In this document: positions 53,007-61,134 of the stretch, one piece after another
Numbering within the stretch: the first letter of the stretch is position 1
How the letters are laid out: each line of letters begins with the position of its first letter
Assembly (NCBI GenBank): GCA_964247705.1
Contig: CAXTVQ010000008.1
Span: 30,127-94,126, forward strand
Direction: 5' to 3'
From: LMUY01 sp964247705
GTDB taxonomy: Bacteria > Pseudomonadota > Alphaproteobacteria > Acetobacterales > Acetobacteraceae
Length of the DNA: 64,000 nucleotides
Notes under the pieces: generated by a model
The model's input: the letters and a program-made list of their open reading frames with translations, nothing else
Databases searched by the model: none
Told to the model about the DNA's origin: nothing
Position numbers and translations under genes: made by a program

Positions 53007-53751
53007 AGCGTCCGCCACGCATCAGCTTGCGTTGCAGTTGGAGGGGTTCGAGGGGCCGCTCGACTTGCTGCTGGATCTGGCGCGGGCGCAGAAGTTCGAT
53101 CTTGCGAAGATCTCCATCCTGCGTCTGGTCGAGCAGTTCCTGGCCGCGGTCGAGGGAGCACGCCGGGTCAAGCTGGAATTGGCGGCGGACTGGCTGGTGA
53201 TGGCGGCGTGGCTGACCTGGCTGAAATCACGCCTGCTGCTGCCGGATGACGAGCCGGACGCGGCGGAAGGCATGGAGGCGGCGGAGGTGCTGGCCGCCCG
53301 TTTGCTTGCGTTGCAGACGATCCGGGCTGCCGCTGCCTGGATGGGCGACCGCCCGGCGCTTGGCCGGGACGTGTACGCCCGCGGCGAGGGCGAGAGCTTT
53401 ACCGAACTGGACCGCTCCGGCCTGGCTGCCGACACGGCTGGGCTGCTGCGCGCCTACATGGCCGCGATCCGGCGGGGCGGCGGCAAGCGCACGTATCGGC
53501 CGGGCGCCCAGCCGCTTTGGAGCGTGCAGGACGCGCTCGGCCGGCTCGGCGCCATGCTCGGCCGTATGCTGGACTGGACGATGTTGGAGCATTTCCTCCC
53601 CGACCTGCCGCCCAACCCGTTGGCTCGCCGTGCCGCGACGGCGTCCACCTTGCTCGCCGGGCTGGAGTTGGCGCGCGATGGCCAACTGCGTCTGCGGCAG
53701 GACCAGCCGTTCGGCCCCATCCTGCTGGCCGGGGTGCTCGCGGATGGATGA
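52999..53751 (+). CDS. scpA: Segregation and condensation protein A
   Basis: Kleisin subunit of the SMC-ScpAB condensin. 250 residues: LQLEGFEGPLDLLLDLARAQ and KFDLAKISILRLVEQFLA form the N-terminal SMC-binding part, and the winged-helix end follows. ATG 52999 overlaps the stop of the protease gene by eight bases. Confidence 0.93.
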   Translation: MAEASATHQLALQLEGFEGPLDLLLDLARAQKFDLAKISILRLVEQFLAAVEGARRVKLELAADWLVMAAWLTWLKSRLLLPDDEPDAAEGMEAAEVLAARLLALQTIRAAAAWMGDRPALGRDVYARGEGESFTELDRSGLAADTAGLLRAYMAAIRRGGGKRTYRPGAQPLWSVQDALGRLGAMLGRMLDWTMLEHFLPDLPPNPLARRAATASTLLAGLELARDGQLRLRQDQPFGPILLAGVLADG

Positions 53752-54551
53752 GGCGCATCTCCGGCTGGCCGAGGCGCTGATCTTCGCCAGCGCCGATCCC
53801 GTCCCTGCCCGCGCGCTGCAGCAGCTCCTGCCCGCCGAGGCCGATGCGGAGGCGGTGCTGCACGCGCTGCGTGAGCGGTGTGCCGACCGGGCGGTGACGC
53901 TGGTGGAGGTGGCGGGCGGCTGGCAGTTCCGCACCGCGGCGGACCTGGCCCCCGCGCTGCGCCGGGTCATACCGCAGCCTCGCCGCCTGCCGCGCGCGGC
54001 GATGGAAACGCTGGCGATCATCGCCTACCACCAGCCCGTGACCCGGCCCGAGATCGAGGAGATGCGCGGCACCAGCCTCTCGCAGCAGACCATGGACGCG
54101 CTGCTGGAAGCGGGGCTGATCACCGCACTCGGCCGCCGGGAGGTGCCCGGGCGGCCGACGCTGTGGGGCACGACGGCGGCGTTCCTCAGCCAGTTCGGCC
54201 TGCGTGACCTGAAGGACCTGCCCAAACGCGAGGACCTGCTGGTGGAGCCGGCGCCGGTGGTTGCCGTGCCGGTGGAGGAAGCGGTGAGGGCCGAGGAAGC
54301 GGTGAGGGCCGAGNNNNNNNNNNNNNNNNNNNNNNNNNNNNNNNNNNNNNNNNNNNNNNNNNNNNNNNNNNNNNNNNNNNNNNNNNNNNNNNNNNNNNNN
54401 NNNNNNNNNNNNNGTGCCGGTGGAGGAAGCGGTGAGGGCCGAGGAAGCGGTGAGGGCCGAGGAAGCGGTGAGGGCCGAGGAAGCGGGGCGGGCCGGCGCA
54501 CAACTGGACCCACGCGATTTGGCTTCCACATATGGCGGGGGCCAGACCTAG
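53744..54551 (+). CDS. scpB: Segregation and condensation protein B with an EAVRAE-repeat tail, broken by an assembly gap
   Basis: Winged-helix partner of ScpA. Core: RLAEALIFASADPVPARALQ, ETLAIIAYHQPVTRPEIEEM, then RGTSLSQQTMDALLEAGLIT. After LKDLPKREDLLVEP a Glu/Ala/Val/Arg repeat (EAVRAE, 18 bases) begins and runs into a 100-N gap. The 48 bases before the gap (54266-54313) equal the 48 after it (54414-54461); merging restores the frame, which ends GAQLDPRDLASTYGGGQT at the TAG at 54549. Overlaps scpA by eight bases. Confidence 0.9.
54266..54483 (+). repeat. 18-base tandem repeat coding EAVRAE
   Basis: Units of GAAGCGGTGAGGGCCGAG: two before the gap and three-plus after it. The copy number is unresolved because of the gap. 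Confidence 0.85.
54314..54413. other. Assembly gap (100 N) inside the scpB repeat
   Basis: Exactly 100 N between identical 48-base flanks; probably an unmerged overlap or unresolved repeat. Confidence 0.95.
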
Positions 54552-54584
54552 CGTGCTAGATCGCGCGACGGGAGTGCGGAGCGT

Positions 54585-55079
54585 ATGTTCGATTTTGCCT
54601 GGACCGAGATCGCCCTGATCGGCGCCGTGGCGCTCGTATTGATCGGGCCCAAGGACATGCCGGTCGCGATCAAGGCCATCACCGGTGCGATCAAGAAGGC
54701 GCGGCGCATGGCCGCCGAGTTCCAGACCCATGTGGACGACCTGGTGAAGGACGCGGACCTGCACGAGGTGCGCGAAGGCATCCGGCAGATCCGCAGCATG
54801 GACATCCGCGGCACCATCACCCGTGCGGTGGACAGCGACGGCACGATCCGCAAGACGTTGATGGACGACCCGATGCGCCCGCCGCCGCCGGTGGTGACGA
54901 CGCCGGTCGAGTCCTTGCCCGAACACACGATCGCGGCCCCGGCCGAAACGCCAGCCGTGGCCCATGAGGCGCCGGCGTTCATTCCACCCGAAGCGGCCGA
55001 GGCCGCACCGGCCCCGAAGCCCGCGCCGGCCTTCATCCCTCCGGAGGCCGCCGCCAACACGCCGGTGCATGGCGCCTGA
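54585..55079 (+). CDS. tatB: Sec-independent translocase subunit TatB
   Basis: 164 residues. N-terminal helix and hinge MFDFAWTEIALIGAVALVLI then GPKDMPVAIKAITGAIKKAR, the TatB pattern with Glu8 in the helix, followed by an amphipathic helix and a Pro/Ala-rich tail with two APAFIPPEAA units. I call it TatB rather than TatA by length and by its position before tatC. No tatA lies between scpB and this gene. Confidence 0.9.
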   Translation: MFDFAWTEIALIGAVALVLIGPKDMPVAIKAITGAIKKARRMAAEFQTHVDDLVKDADLHEVREGIRQIRSMDIRGTITRAVDSDGTIRKTLMDDPMRPPPPVVTTPVESLPEHTIAAPAETPAVAHEAPAFIPPEAAEAAPAPKPAPAFIPPEAAANTPVHGA

Positions 55080-55870
55080 TGTCCAGTGTGGCCGAGAAGT
55101 CGGACGACCCGATCAATGACACGCCGATGCCGCTGCTGGCCCACCTGGTGGAGTTGCGTAAGCGGCTGATCTGGTCGGCGGTGGCGTTCATCATCGCCTT
55201 CTTCTTCTGCTACCACTTCTCGACGGCGATCTACTCGTTCCTGGCCAGGCCACTGGCCGACATCCTGCAGAGCCGCACCGGGCAGGACCGGCGGTTGATC
55301 TATACGGCGCTCTACGAGGCGTTCTTCACCTACATCAAGGTCGCATTCTTCGGCGCGGTGTTCCTGGGTTTCCCGGTGATCGCCTCGCAGATCTACATGT
55401 TCGTAGCGCCGGGCCTGTATCGCAGCGAGAAGCGGGCGTTCCTGCCGTTCCTCATCGCGACACCCGTGCTGTTCGTGATGGGCGCTGCGCTGGCGTACTA
55501 CTTCGTGTTCCCGGTGGCCTGGCGCTTCTTCCTCTCGTTCGAGACGCCGAATGGCGCCGGCGGCCTGCCGATCGAGCTGCAGGCGAAGGTGGGCGAGTAC
55601 CTCGACCTGGTCATGAAGCTGATCTTCGCGTTCGGCATTGCATTCCAGTTGCCGGTGCTGCTGACGTTGCTGGCCAAGGTGGGCATCGTGTCCTCCCGTA
55701 GCCTGCGGAAGATGCGGCGCTACGCCTATGTCGGGATGTTCGTGGTTGCGGCGATCCTGACCCCGCCGGACGTGATCACGCAGTGCGGGTTGGCGTTGCC
55801 GCTGATCCTTCTCTACGAGGTCTCGATCATATCGGCCCGCCTGGTGGAGAAGAAGCCGGTCGACGTCTGA
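55079..55870 (+). CDS. tatC: Sec-independent translocase subunit TatC
   Basis: Six-helix receptor for twin-arginine signal peptides, 263 residues. The conserved start MPLLAHLVELRKRLIWSAVA with its Glu, YTALYEAFFTYIKVAFFGAV (the E of the signal-binding site) and FVAPGLYRSEKRAFLPF are present. The ATG shares its A with the TatB stop. Confidence 0.96.
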   Translation: MSSVAEKSDDPINDTPMPLLAHLVELRKRLIWSAVAFIIAFFFCYHFSTAIYSFLARPLADILQSRTGQDRRLIYTALYEAFFTYIKVAFFGAVFLGFPVIASQIYMFVAPGLYRSEKRAFLPFLIATPVLFVMGAALAYYFVFPVAWRFFLSFETPNGAGGLPIELQAKVGEYLDLVMKLIFAFGIAFQLPVLLTLLAKVGIVSSRSLRKMRRYAYVGMFVVAAILTPPDVITQCGLALPLILLYEVSIISARLVEKKPVDV

Positions 55871-55945
55871 GCGGCCGACGCTGCGGTGCGGCGCTCCGCA
55901 TAACGACGCACGACGCACGCCATCGCGCGGAACCAACGCTTCCGC

Positions 55946-55972
55946 TTGACCCGGTGTGCCGTGGTGGGTCAA
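55946..55972. promoter_or_regulatory. Inverted repeat TTGACCC-N13-GGGTCAA upstream of serS
   Basis: Perfect 7-base arms in the 168-base interval between tatC and serS, about 70 bases before the serS start. Could be an operator or an RNA stem; the left arm resembles a -35 box. Confidence 0.35.
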
Positions 55973-56038
55973 ACGCCTTCACCGCCGTTGTTGCCCGAGC
56001 GCGTTTCTCGGACCCGGCCGTGATACGGACCAGCCACC

Positions 56039-57304
56039 ATGCACGACCTGCGCGCCCTCCGCGACGACCCTGCCCTGTTCGACCGCGCCATGACCCGGCG
56101 GGGAGGGTCCGCCATTGCCGACAGCATCGTCTCGCTGGACACGGAGCGGCGCGCCGCGCTCACCGAACTGGGCGAGCGCCAGGCCCGGCGCAACGCGCTT
56201 GCCAAGCAGATCGGCCCGCTGAAGCGCACCGGCGGCGACACGTCGGCACTGGAGGCCGAAGCCGCCGGGCTGCGCGACGCCATGGCGGCACTCGAGTCCC
56301 GCGCCGCGGCCGCTGAGGCCGATGTCGACGCGCGGCTCGCCGGCCTGCCCAACATCCTCGACCCGGACGTTCCGGACGGCGCCGACGAGACCGCAAATGT
56401 GGAAGAGAAGCGGGTCGGCGAACCGGCGGCACTCGCCACCGCCCGGCAGCATTTCGAGTTGGGCGAGGCGCTCGGCCTGATGGATTTCACGGCGGCCGCC
56501 AAGCTCGCCGGGTCCCGCTTCACGGTGCTGCGCGGCCCGCTCGCCCGGCTGGAGCGTGCGCTCGGGCAGTTCATGATCGACCTGCACGTGGCGGAACACG
56601 GCTACGAGGAGACCGCGGTCCCGCTGCTGGTGAACGACGCCACGGCCTACGGCTCCAACCAGTTGCCGAAGTTCGTGGACGACATGTTCCGCACGACGGA
56701 TGGCCGCTGGCTGATCCCGACCGCGGAGGTGCCGCTCACCAACATGGCGGCTGGCGAGATCCTGCCCGAAGCACGGCTGCCGTGGCGGATGGTGGCGCTG
56801 ACCGATTGTTTCCGGTCGGAGGCCGGGTCTGCCGGACGGGATACGCGGGGAATGCTGCGCCAGCACCAGTTCCGCAAGGTGGAGCTGGTGTCCATCACCC
56901 GCCCGCAGGATTCCGCGGCGGAGCACGAGCGCATGACGCGGTGTGCCGAGACGGTGCTGGAGCGGCTGGAGCTGCCATACCGCCGCATGCTGCTGTGCGC
57001 GGGCGATACAGGTTTCGGGGCGGCCAAGACGTACGACCTCGAGGTTTGGCTACCGGGTCAGGGCACGTACCGGGAGATCAGCTCCTGCTCGAACACGCGC
57101 GCTTTCCAGGCCCGGCGGATGAACGCGCGGTATCGCCCGGCGGAGGGCAAGCCGGAGTTCGTCCATTCGCTGAACGGCTCGGGCGTCGCCGTCGGGCGCG
57201 CGTTGATCGCGGTGATGGAGACGTATCAGCAGCCGGATGGCTCGATCACCGTGCCGGCCGTGCTGCGGCCGTATATGGCCGGGCTGGACCGGATCGCTGC
57301 CTAA
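56039..57304 (+). CDS. serS: Serine-tRNA ligase
   Basis: 421-residue class II synthetase. An N-terminal coiled-coil arm (residues about 30-100, ALTELGERQARRNALAKQIG...) precedes motif 2 (LTDCFRSEAGSAGRDTRGML, RQHQFRKVELV) and motif 3 (GVAVGRALIAVMETYQQPDG). Also charges tRNASec where present. Confidence 0.97.
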   Translation: MHDLRALRDDPALFDRAMTRRGGSAIADSIVSLDTERRAALTELGERQARRNALAKQIGPLKRTGGDTSALEAEAAGLRDAMAALESRAAAAEADVDARLAGLPNILDPDVPDGADETANVEEKRVGEPAALATARQHFELGEALGLMDFTAAAKLAGSRFTVLRGPLARLERALGQFMIDLHVAEHGYEETAVPLLVNDATAYGSNQLPKFVDDMFRTTDGRWLIPTAEVPLTNMAAGEILPEARLPWRMVALTDCFRSEAGSAGRDTRGMLRQHQFRKVELVSITRPQDSAAEHERMTRCAETVLERLELPYRRMLLCAGDTGFGAAKTYDLEVWLPGQGTYREISSCSNTRAFQARRMNARYRPAEGKPEFVHSLNGSGVAVGRALIAVMETYQQPDGSITVPAVLRPYMAGLDRIAA

Positions 57305-57346
57305 AGCAGCAGCGCCGGAAATGGCGGGCTGTCGCAACCGGGCTTA

Positions 57347-57366
57347 GTGATGTAAACTGTCTTCAC
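57347..57366. promoter_or_regulatory. GTGA...TCAC imperfect palindrome at the tetR start
   Basis: GTGATGTAAACTGTCTTCAC ends one base before the ATG of the TetR gene. TGTAAAC/CTTCACA are imperfect arms. Resembles the perfect GTGA/TCAC palindrome at 58045 upstream of the next gene, suggesting one regulator for both. Confidence 0.5.
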
Positions 57367-57984
57367 ATGGCCTTCTCCCGCGACAGCTACCATCACGGCA
57401 ACCTGCGCGAGGCGCTCGTTGAGGCTGCCCGGCGGCTGATTGCCGAGCGTGGTCTGGGCGGGTTCGCCTTTGCCGAGTTGGCGCGGGCTGCGGGGGTCAG
57501 CCCAGCCGCTCCCTACCGCCATTTTCGCGACCGCGGCGCCTTGGTGGCCGAGCTTGCCCGGCAAGGGTTCGAGCGGTTGGCCGACGACTTGCTCGCTGCC
57601 TGGAATGATGGCCGCCCCAACCCGGCCGCTTCGATCGAGCGGTGTGGCCGCGCTTACCTCGCCTTCGCACGACGGGATCCGGCCGCCTATGCGGCGATGT
57701 TCGACGGGGTCCAGGGCGAAACCGACCCGGCGTTGCGGGGTGCTGCGGATGCCGCGTTTGCGATCGTCCGCCGCGCTTGCGAAGCGGCTTGCGCCAGTGC
57801 ACCGGCGCAAGCCCGCCCGCCGGCGTTGATGGTGGCGCTGCATGTCTGGTCGCTGTGCCATGGCACGGCCTCGTTGTTCACCGGCCCTGCATCGCCAGGC
57901 CGGCGGCCGCTGCCGATGACGCCGGAGGACCTGCTTGAGGCAGGGCTCCTGGTCTACCTCCGTTCACTCGGTCTCGGTTCTTAA
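57367..57984 (+). CDS. TetR/AcrR-family regulator with WHG-type C-domain
   Basis: 205 residues. HTH: YHHGNLREALVEAARRLIAE, RGLGGFAFAELARAAGVSPA, APYRHFRDRGALVAELA. The C-terminal half ends HVWSLCHGTASLFTGP, the W..HG motif of the TetR WHG domain. A palindrome overlaps its own start, pointing to autorepression. A gene with a related palindrome follows at 58081. Confidence 0.9.
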   Translation: MAFSRDSYHHGNLREALVEAARRLIAERGLGGFAFAELARAAGVSPAAPYRHFRDRGALVAELARQGFERLADDLLAAWNDGRPNPAASIERCGRAYLAFARRDPAAYAAMFDGVQGETDPALRGAADAAFAIVRRACEAACASAPAQARPPALMVALHVWSLCHGTASLFTGPASPGRRPLPMTPEDLLEAGLLVYLRSLGLGS

Positions 57985-58044
57985 CATGGAAAAGGTAACA
58001 ATACCGTGAGACACTTTACGCGCCGGCTCGCCAGGAGCATGTAT

Positions 58045-58065
58045 GTGAATGTGATTAACATTCAC
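58045..58065. promoter_or_regulatory. Perfect palindrome GTGAATGT-N5-ACATTCAC upstream of the DUF2852 gene
   Basis: Eight-base perfect arms with spacer GATTA, 15 bases upstream of the DUF2852 start and overlapping its likely leader. A candidate operator for the adjacent TetR protein. Confidence 0.65.
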
Positions 58066-58080
58066 TCCCGGAGCCAGCCC

Positions 58081-58476
58081 ATGAATTCCGTTCTCTCGCG
58101 CATGATGGTGATCCCGCGCCCGATCTGGATCTTCGCCATCATTCTTGGCTTCTACGTCTGGTGGCCGTTCGGCTTGGCCGTGCTGGTATACCGCATGTCC
58201 GTGCGCCGGGCTTTCCGCCATGGCGGCGGCCAGTGGCAGTTCCCGGACATGATGAGCCGCACCGCCCGTGGCTTCTCCTTCGCACCGCCCTCGGGCAACC
58301 GCGCGTTCGACGAGTATCGCTCCGAGACGCTGCGCCGGCTAGAGGATGAGCAGCGGGAGTTCGTGGACTACCTCGACCGTCTGCGGCAGGCGCGGGACCG
58401 GCAGGAGTTCGAGCAGTTCATGGCCGAGCGCCGCCAGCGCCCTGCCCGCACGGATGAGGTTCCGCCGCAGCAGTAA
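58081..58476 (+). CDS. DUF2852 membrane protein
   Basis: 131 residues: one membrane helix (PIWIFAIILGFYVWWPFGLA), then a soluble part with a C-terminal coiled coil (FDEYRSETLRRLEDEQREFV, DYLDRLRQARDRQEFEQFM). These are the marks of DUF2852. ATG 58081 follows GGAG at seven bases; the frame is open back to 58006. Function unknown; its start lies immediately after the palindrome, so it is probably under TetR control. Confidence 0.82.
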   Translation: MNSVLSRMMVIPRPIWIFAIILGFYVWWPFGLAVLVYRMSVRRAFRHGGGQWQFPDMMSRTARGFSFAPPSGNRAFDEYRSETLRRLEDEQREFVDYLDRLRQARDRQEFEQFMAERRQRPARTDEVPPQQ

Positions 58477-58546
58477 AGGCTGAACTCCCCTTCCCTTGTG
58501 GGAGGGGATGCTGCGACTTGGGGCTTCGGTGCGTCGAGAGCCCTCG

Positions 58547-58579
58547 CCCCCCTCTCCCGTCAAGGACGGGAGAGGGGGG
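58547..58579. terminator. Strong hairpin downstream of the DUF2852 gene
   Basis: CCCCCCTCTCCCGT (58547-58560), loop CAAGG, ACGGGAGAGGGGGG (58566-58579): fourteen perfect pairs, followed by CGATTTTGAT. Best member of a dispersed hairpin family also at 5542 and 44330. Confidence 0.75.
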
Positions 58580-58658
58580 CGATTTTGATAGCGGCGCGAG
58601 CCTTGCTCCGCCTTGCGCGGGTTTCTACACAAGCGCCGAACAGCGATGGATCGGCCCT

Positions 58659-59219
58659 TTGTCACGAACCCTCGTTCTTGCCGCGTTGCTGGCCGTCGCG
58701 GGATGCAGCCCGGACTACTCGGCCAACTCCTACAACAGCACCGCCGTGCAGCAGGCCAACAAGGTGGACCAGGGGGTCGTGATCGGCCGCCGGTCGGTGG
58801 GGGTCGTCGCCGGCGGCACGGTAGGCGCAGTGACTGGCGGGGCGGCGGGCGGCATCGCCGGGTCCCAGGTCGGCAACGGCGTTACCGCGGCTTTCGGGGC
58901 GTTGGGCGGGAGCGTGGTGGGCGGTTTGGTCGGTTCGGCGGTCGAGAAGACGACGGGCGAGACCCACGCTTACGAGTATATCGTGCGCAAAGCTGCCGGC
59001 GAGTTGCTCTCCGTGACGCAGCAGGATGCCAAACCGTTGGAAGTCGGGCAGCGGGTGTTGGTGATCGCCGGCAACCAGGCCCGTATCGTACCGGATTACA
59101 CGGTCCAGCTTGACCCGGCGCCGCCGCAGCCGACGACGGATAGCAAGGATCCGGCAACGCAGCCGGTGCAGGCGGCGCCGCTGGCTTCGCCGGCTGAGGC
59201 GGTTGCTCCGGGGACGTAG
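58659..59219 (+). CDS. Glycine-zipper outer-membrane lipoprotein (SlyB-like)
   Basis: 186 residues from a TTG at 58659. Lipoprotein signal SRTLVLAALLAVAGC with lipobox. A Gly-zipper membrane segment (GVVAGGTVGAVTGGAAGGIA, then GSQVGNGVTAAFGALGGSVV) is followed by the YEYIVRKAAGELLSVTQQD end seen in SlyB-type proteins. A longer frame begins at 58518 but lacks a signal. Confidence 0.82.
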   Translation: MSRTLVLAALLAVAGCSPDYSANSYNSTAVQQANKVDQGVVIGRRSVGVVAGGTVGAVTGGAAGGIAGSQVGNGVTAAFGALGGSVVGGLVGSAVEKTTGETHAYEYIVRKAAGELLSVTQQDAKPLEVGQRVLVIAGNQARIVPDYTVQLDPAPPQPTTDSKDPATQPVQAAPLASPAEAVAPGT

Positions 59220-59232
59220 GTGGGGTGAATAG

Positions 59233-60108
59233 TTAGTCCCCTACGAACACGCTTGCCTGGTAGCCTTGCGCGAACAGCAATGCCCGCAGATCGGCGTGAT
59301 CCACCCGGAACCGGGCTGCCGCCGCGACCACCGGCTTGGCGTGGAATGCGACCCCCATGCCCGCCGCCGTCACCATCGCCAGATCGTTTGCCCCGTCCCC
59401 TACCGCCAGCGTCGCCCCAAGCTTCAACCCGCGCGCCGCCGCAAGCTCCTGCAGCGCCGCCAACTTGGCATCCCGGTCCAACACCGGCTCTCCTACCTCG
59501 CCCGTCAGCGCCGCGCCGTCGTCGAGCAGCGTGTTGGCCCGGTGCACGTCGAACCCGCATAACGCCGCGACCCGTTCGGTGAAGAAGGTGAAGCCGCCCG
59601 ACACCAACGCCGCCGTCGCGTTGTGCGCCCGCATCGTCGCCACCAGCACGCGCGCACCCGGCGTCAGCGTCACACCCGCCCAAGTCCGTTCCAGCGCCGC
59701 CAGGTCCAGCCCCTGCAGCAACGCCACCCGCTCGCGCAACGCCGCTGCGAAGTCGATCTCGCCGGCCATCGAACGCTTGGTGATCGCGGCCACACGCTCG
59801 CCGACGCCGGCGATGGCGGCCAGTTCGTCCAGCGTCTCCCCGGTCACGATGGTGCTGTCCATGTCCGCCACCAGGAGACCCTTGCGCCGCCCGCGGCTAT
59901 GCACCGCCAGGGCGTCCACCGCCTCGCCCTCGAGTGCCGCCCGTACCGCATCCATGTCCGGCTTGCCTGGGCAGGCGATGTCCACCGCTTCGCCGGGCGA
60001 CAATGGAATGGGGGTGCCGCCGCGCACGGCATCCCGCACGCGCTGAATGGTGGCCGGGTGCAGCGTGGACGCATCGCGGGCGGCGACCAGGGTGACGATA
60101 TGGGGCAT
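59233..60108 (-). CDS. serB: Phosphoserine phosphatase
   Basis: HAD-family enzyme, last step of serine synthesis. 291 residues: GLLVADMDSTIVTGETLDEL with the nucleophile Asp, SGGFTFFTERVA (motif II), and LAVGDGANDLAMVTAAGMGV (motif IV). N-terminal regulatory region is ACT-like. ATG at 60108; divergent from miaA by 12 bases. Confidence 0.95.
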   Translation of the reverse strand: MPHIVTLVAARDASTLHPATIQRVRDAVRGGTPIPLSPGEAVDIACPGKPDMDAVRAALEGEAVDALAVHSRGRRKGLLVADMDSTIVTGETLDELAAIAGVGERVAAITKRSMAGEIDFAAALRERVALLQGLDLAALERTWAGVTLTPGARVLVATMRAHNATAALVSGGFTFFTERVAALCGFDVHRANTLLDDGAALTGEVGEPVLDRDAKLAALQELAAARGLKLGATLAVGDGANDLAMVTAAGMGVAFHAKPVVAAAARFRVDHADLRALLFAQGYQASVFVGD

Positions 60109-60120
60109 GATGCGCCGGGC

Positions 60121-61125
60121 ATGGCACCAACCCACGGCATGGACAAGCAGCACGGTACGAGCAGGAAGCGGAGCGCCCTGATCGTCGCCGGCCCGACCTG
60201 CAGCGGCAAGTCGGCCCTGGCGTTGCACCTCGCCCGGCGCTGGGGCGGCACCGTGATCAATGCCGACTCCATGCAGGTCTACCGCGAACTGCGTATCCTC
60301 ACCGCCCGTCCGACGCCGGAGGACGAAGCCGCCGCCCCGCACCGGCTGTACGGCGTCCGCCCGGCCGCCGAACCCGGCAGCGTGGCCTGGTGGCGCGGCG
60401 CCGCCCTGGAGGCGATGGAGGCGGCCGAACTACCGATCCTCTGCGGCGGCACCGGCCTGTATCTGCGCGCGCTCACCACGGGGCTCGCCGACATTCCCGA
60501 TCCTGGCGAGCCTGCCCGCGCCGAGGCCCGCACCCTGCTGGCGGAACTCGGCGCAGCCTCCCTGCATGCACGCCTGCGTGAGGCCGATCCTGGCACCGCA
60601 GCGACGTTGCGCCCGGGCGATGGCCAGCGGATCGCCCGCGCGTGGGAGGTATGGCGCGGCACCGGGCGCGGCCTGGCTGACTGGCTCCATACGGCGCCGA
60701 TCGAGAGCGGGTGGCAGTTTGGCGCCATCTTGCTGGATCCACCGCGCGCCCACCTGCGCACCGCCATCGCCGCCCGGTTCGCCGCGATGCTGCACCAGGG
60801 CGCGCTCGAGGAAGTCGCCGCGATGCTGGACCAGCGGCTGGACCCAGCACTTCCCGCCATGCGCGCCCACGGCGTCCCGGAGCTCGGCGCGTATATGCGC
60901 GGCGAGATCACGCTGCTTGAGGCCGAGCGCCGGGCGGTGCTGGCCACGGGGCAATACACGAAGCGGCAGGCGACCTGGTTTCGGCATCAACCGCTGGCGG
61001 CGACCGGGCCGACAGAGAAGATCGATGCGCGTTTCAGCGACTTTGAGCAACTTTCAGAAACATGGATGGCAGCTATGCGTCAGTTTCTACTCTCCCCCGT
61101 TGACCCGCCGATGCTACGCTCGTAG
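60121..61125 (+). CDS. miaA: tRNA dimethylallyltransferase
   Basis: Adds the isopentenyl group to A37 of UNN-reading tRNAs. 334 residues: SALIVAGPTCSGKSALALHL (P-loop), INADSMQVYRELRILTARPT, and ILCGGTGLYLRALTTGLADI. ATG 60121; another ATG at 60139 is possible. It precedes ilvB by nine bases on the same strand. Confidence 0.95.
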   Translation: MAPTHGMDKQHGTSRKRSALIVAGPTCSGKSALALHLARRWGGTVINADSMQVYRELRILTARPTPEDEAAAPHRLYGVRPAAEPGSVAWWRGAALEAMEAAELPILCGGTGLYLRALTTGLADIPDPGEPARAEARTLLAELGAASLHARLREADPGTAATLRPGDGQRIARAWEVWRGTGRGLADWLHTAPIESGWQFGAILLDPPRAHLRTAIAARFAAMLHQGALEEVAAMLDQRLDPALPAMRAHGVPELGAYMRGEITLLEAERRAVLATGQYTKRQATWFRHQPLAATGPTEKIDARFSDFEQLSETWMAAMRQFLLSPVDPPMLRS

Positions 61126-61134
61126 GACACTGCG

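Noticed and set aside
54266..54483. CRISPR array
   Set aside because: 18-base units with no spacers, in frame with ScpB.
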